From positions 1 through 30,611 of the forward strand of contig CAYLSO010000025.1 in NCBI GenBank assembly GCA_964386525.1: DNA of 30,611 nucleotides, written 5' to 3'. A program made the translations under genes and the position numbers. Of the stretch, positions 28,134 through 30,611 are shown in pieces. The notes under the pieces are model-generated. The model ran no database searches, had not been told where the DNA came from, and saw only the letters and a list, made by a program, of their open reading frames with translations. Origin of the DNA: CAYLSO01 sp964386525 (lineage in GTDB: Bacteria > Eisenbacteria > RBG-16-71-46 > DASYSL01). Every line of letters begins with the position of its first letter. Position 1 is the first letter of the stretch.

Positions 28134-29355
28134 CGCGCCTCGATCTGCGGGCCGCCGCGCTGGTCGCGGCCGCCGCGCTCATCCCCATCGTCTTCGCCGG
28201 CTGCGGCCACAAGGCCGAGGTCCACGAAAGCGAGGTCGCCAAGCTCCCGCCCGTGGCGGTGGGCACGATCCGCGTCGGCGCCGCCGCGGGCGGTTCGCAA
28301 CTCATCCTCCCGGCGCGCGTCAAGGCCCGCGAGGAGGTCACGCTCACGGCGCGCTCCCCGGGCCGCCTCACGGCGCTGCCGGTGGCCGAGGGCGCGGGTT
28401 TCCGCGCCGGGGCGGTGCTGGCGTTCTTCGACGCGCCCGAGGCGCGCGGCGCGGTGCAGGCCGCGGCCGCCGGCGTGGCCGCGGCGCAGCTGCGCGTCGA
28501 GACGGCGCGCCTGCAGGAGAGCCGCATGGAGACCCTGCACGCGCAGAAGGTGGCGGCGCTGCGCGAGCTGGAGCTGGCGCGCAACGACCGGCGCGCCGCC
28601 GAGGCCGACTACGAGGCCGCGCGCGCCGACGCCGAGCGCATCGGCGCGCAGACGTCCATGACCGCGCCCTTCGACGGCGTGGTGGTGCGGCACTTCGTGG
28701 ACCCCGGCACCGAGATCGCCCCGGGCCAGCCCCTGGTTTCGATCCGCTCGAGCGGCAGCGGCGCCGAGATCGTCGTCGCCATCCCCGAATCCGACGCTTC
28801 GCGCGCGGCGGTTGCCCGGGCCTCGTTCCAGGTGGGTGACGGCCCGTGGCGCGAAGCGCGCCTCGAGCGCCTCGAGGGCATGACCGACCACGCCAGCCGC
28901 ACGCGCACCGCGCACCTGCGGCCGGCCGGGGCGTCGGGCGCGGCGCTCGAGCCGGGGGCGTTCGCCCGCGTGCGCTTCGCGACGGCGGGTGAAGAAGCGA
29001 CCACCGCGATGGCGGCCGGCAGATCGGTGCCGGCTCAAGGGACCGGGCGGGACAGCGACATTGCAACTCGCGCAGACAACGTTCCCGCCCGGAGCCCGGC
29101 CGCCTACGTCGTGCCCGCCTCCAGTCTCGTCCGCCGCGGCGGCCTGACCGGGGTGTTCGTGGTGAGCGACGGCCGCGCGCACCTGCGCTGGGTGCGCCTC
29201 GGCCGCACCGACGGCGGCCAGGTCGAGGTCCTGGCCGGCCTCTTCCCCGGCGACGAGGTCGCCGTCTCCGCCGCCGGGCTCGCCGACGGGCGGCGCGTGA
29301 CGGCGACGGCCGGGGGGACCGTCAGCTCCGCCACTCCCGCCCCGCCGCCGACCCG

Positions 29356-29359
<4 letters not shown>
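28130..29359 (+). CDS. RND efflux membrane-fusion lipoprotein, HlyD family
   Basis: 409 residues. Signal peptide and lipobox-like VFAGC, with Cys25 as the likely lipidation site, although the -3 Phe is atypical. The barrel-sandwich half (LTARSPGRLTALPVAEGAGFRAGAVLAFFDAPEA) is followed by a short coiled-coil hairpin (about 105-175), then the return half TAPFDGVVVRHFVDPGTEIAPGQPLVSI. Beta-barrel and membrane-proximal domains follow, with a low-complexity insertion of about 40 residues before YVVPASSLVRRGG. It bridges the inner-membrane pump and the TolC channel. The GGAGAGTTGAA site supports ATG 28130, and start and stop overlap its neighbours (ATGA on both sides). Confidence 0.92.

Positions 29360-30611
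<1,252 letters not shown>

Overview
The window is very GC-rich and densely coded, with frequent GTG starts and many ATGA/GTGA start-stop overlaps. It is bacterial and chromosomal. It carries FlgD-like C-terminal beta-sandwich domains on secreted proteins, a PorV/PorQ-like outer-membrane protein, lipoproteins and an RND efflux operon, so the host is a Gram-negative-type cell. This mix suggests a high-GC FCB-related lineage such as the Candidatus Eisenbacteria type; that placement is inference. No rRNA, tRNA, CRISPR array, insertion sequence or replication origin was seen, and no gene-free stretch exceeds 300 bases apart from one occupied by a gene remnant (21244-21574).

Layout. From 1 to about 26.67 kb every gene is on the minus strand; from about 26.69 kb to the end the genes are on the plus strand. 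Going left to right: an exported protein cut by the window edge (1-186); a lipocalin-like lipoprotein, an uncharacterised six-cysteine protein and metG as one operon (357-3121); a HigB2/HigA2-type toxin-antitoxin pair with a perfect 17-bp inverted repeat at its start (3300-3929); and a hairpin-rich spacer (3930-4177).

Next comes a tightly packed gene string transcribed right to left from a promoter near 17.86 kb: DUF58 protein, BatA-like von Willebrand protein, mfd, a PpiC lipoprotein, a SurA-like foldase, ftsE, ftsX, an EnvC-like LytM protein and holB (17742 to 4178). It joins envelope quality control, divisome-coupled wall hydrolysis, transcription-coupled repair and the replicative clamp loader. 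Upstream are a catalytically complete secreted M23 peptidase and a MoxR ATPase with its own near-identical promoter (17933-20441).

The 20.6-26.7 kb part is more mixed: an exported protein of unknown role, a 5'-truncated PAP2 phosphatase remnant, an NmrA-like oxidoreductase abutting that remnant, a DEDDh exonuclease fused to a WYL domain, a PorV-like protein, a FlgD-like Ig protein, and an ECF sigma factor with a built-in zinc-finger tail. Divergent from the sigma gene lies a TolC / membrane-fusion lipoprotein / RND pump operon that runs off the right edge.

Main points for follow-up: FtsE has substitutions in the Q-loop, the Walker B glutamate and the H-loop, and is paired with an EnvC whose LytM site is also degenerate; the exonuclease-WYL fusion next to a PAP2 breakpoint; the sigma factor with an attached zinc finger facing an efflux operon; the uncharacterised cysteine-cluster protein; the autoregulatory-looking toxin-antitoxin operator; and a recurring TTGACC-N18-TAGCCT promoter.
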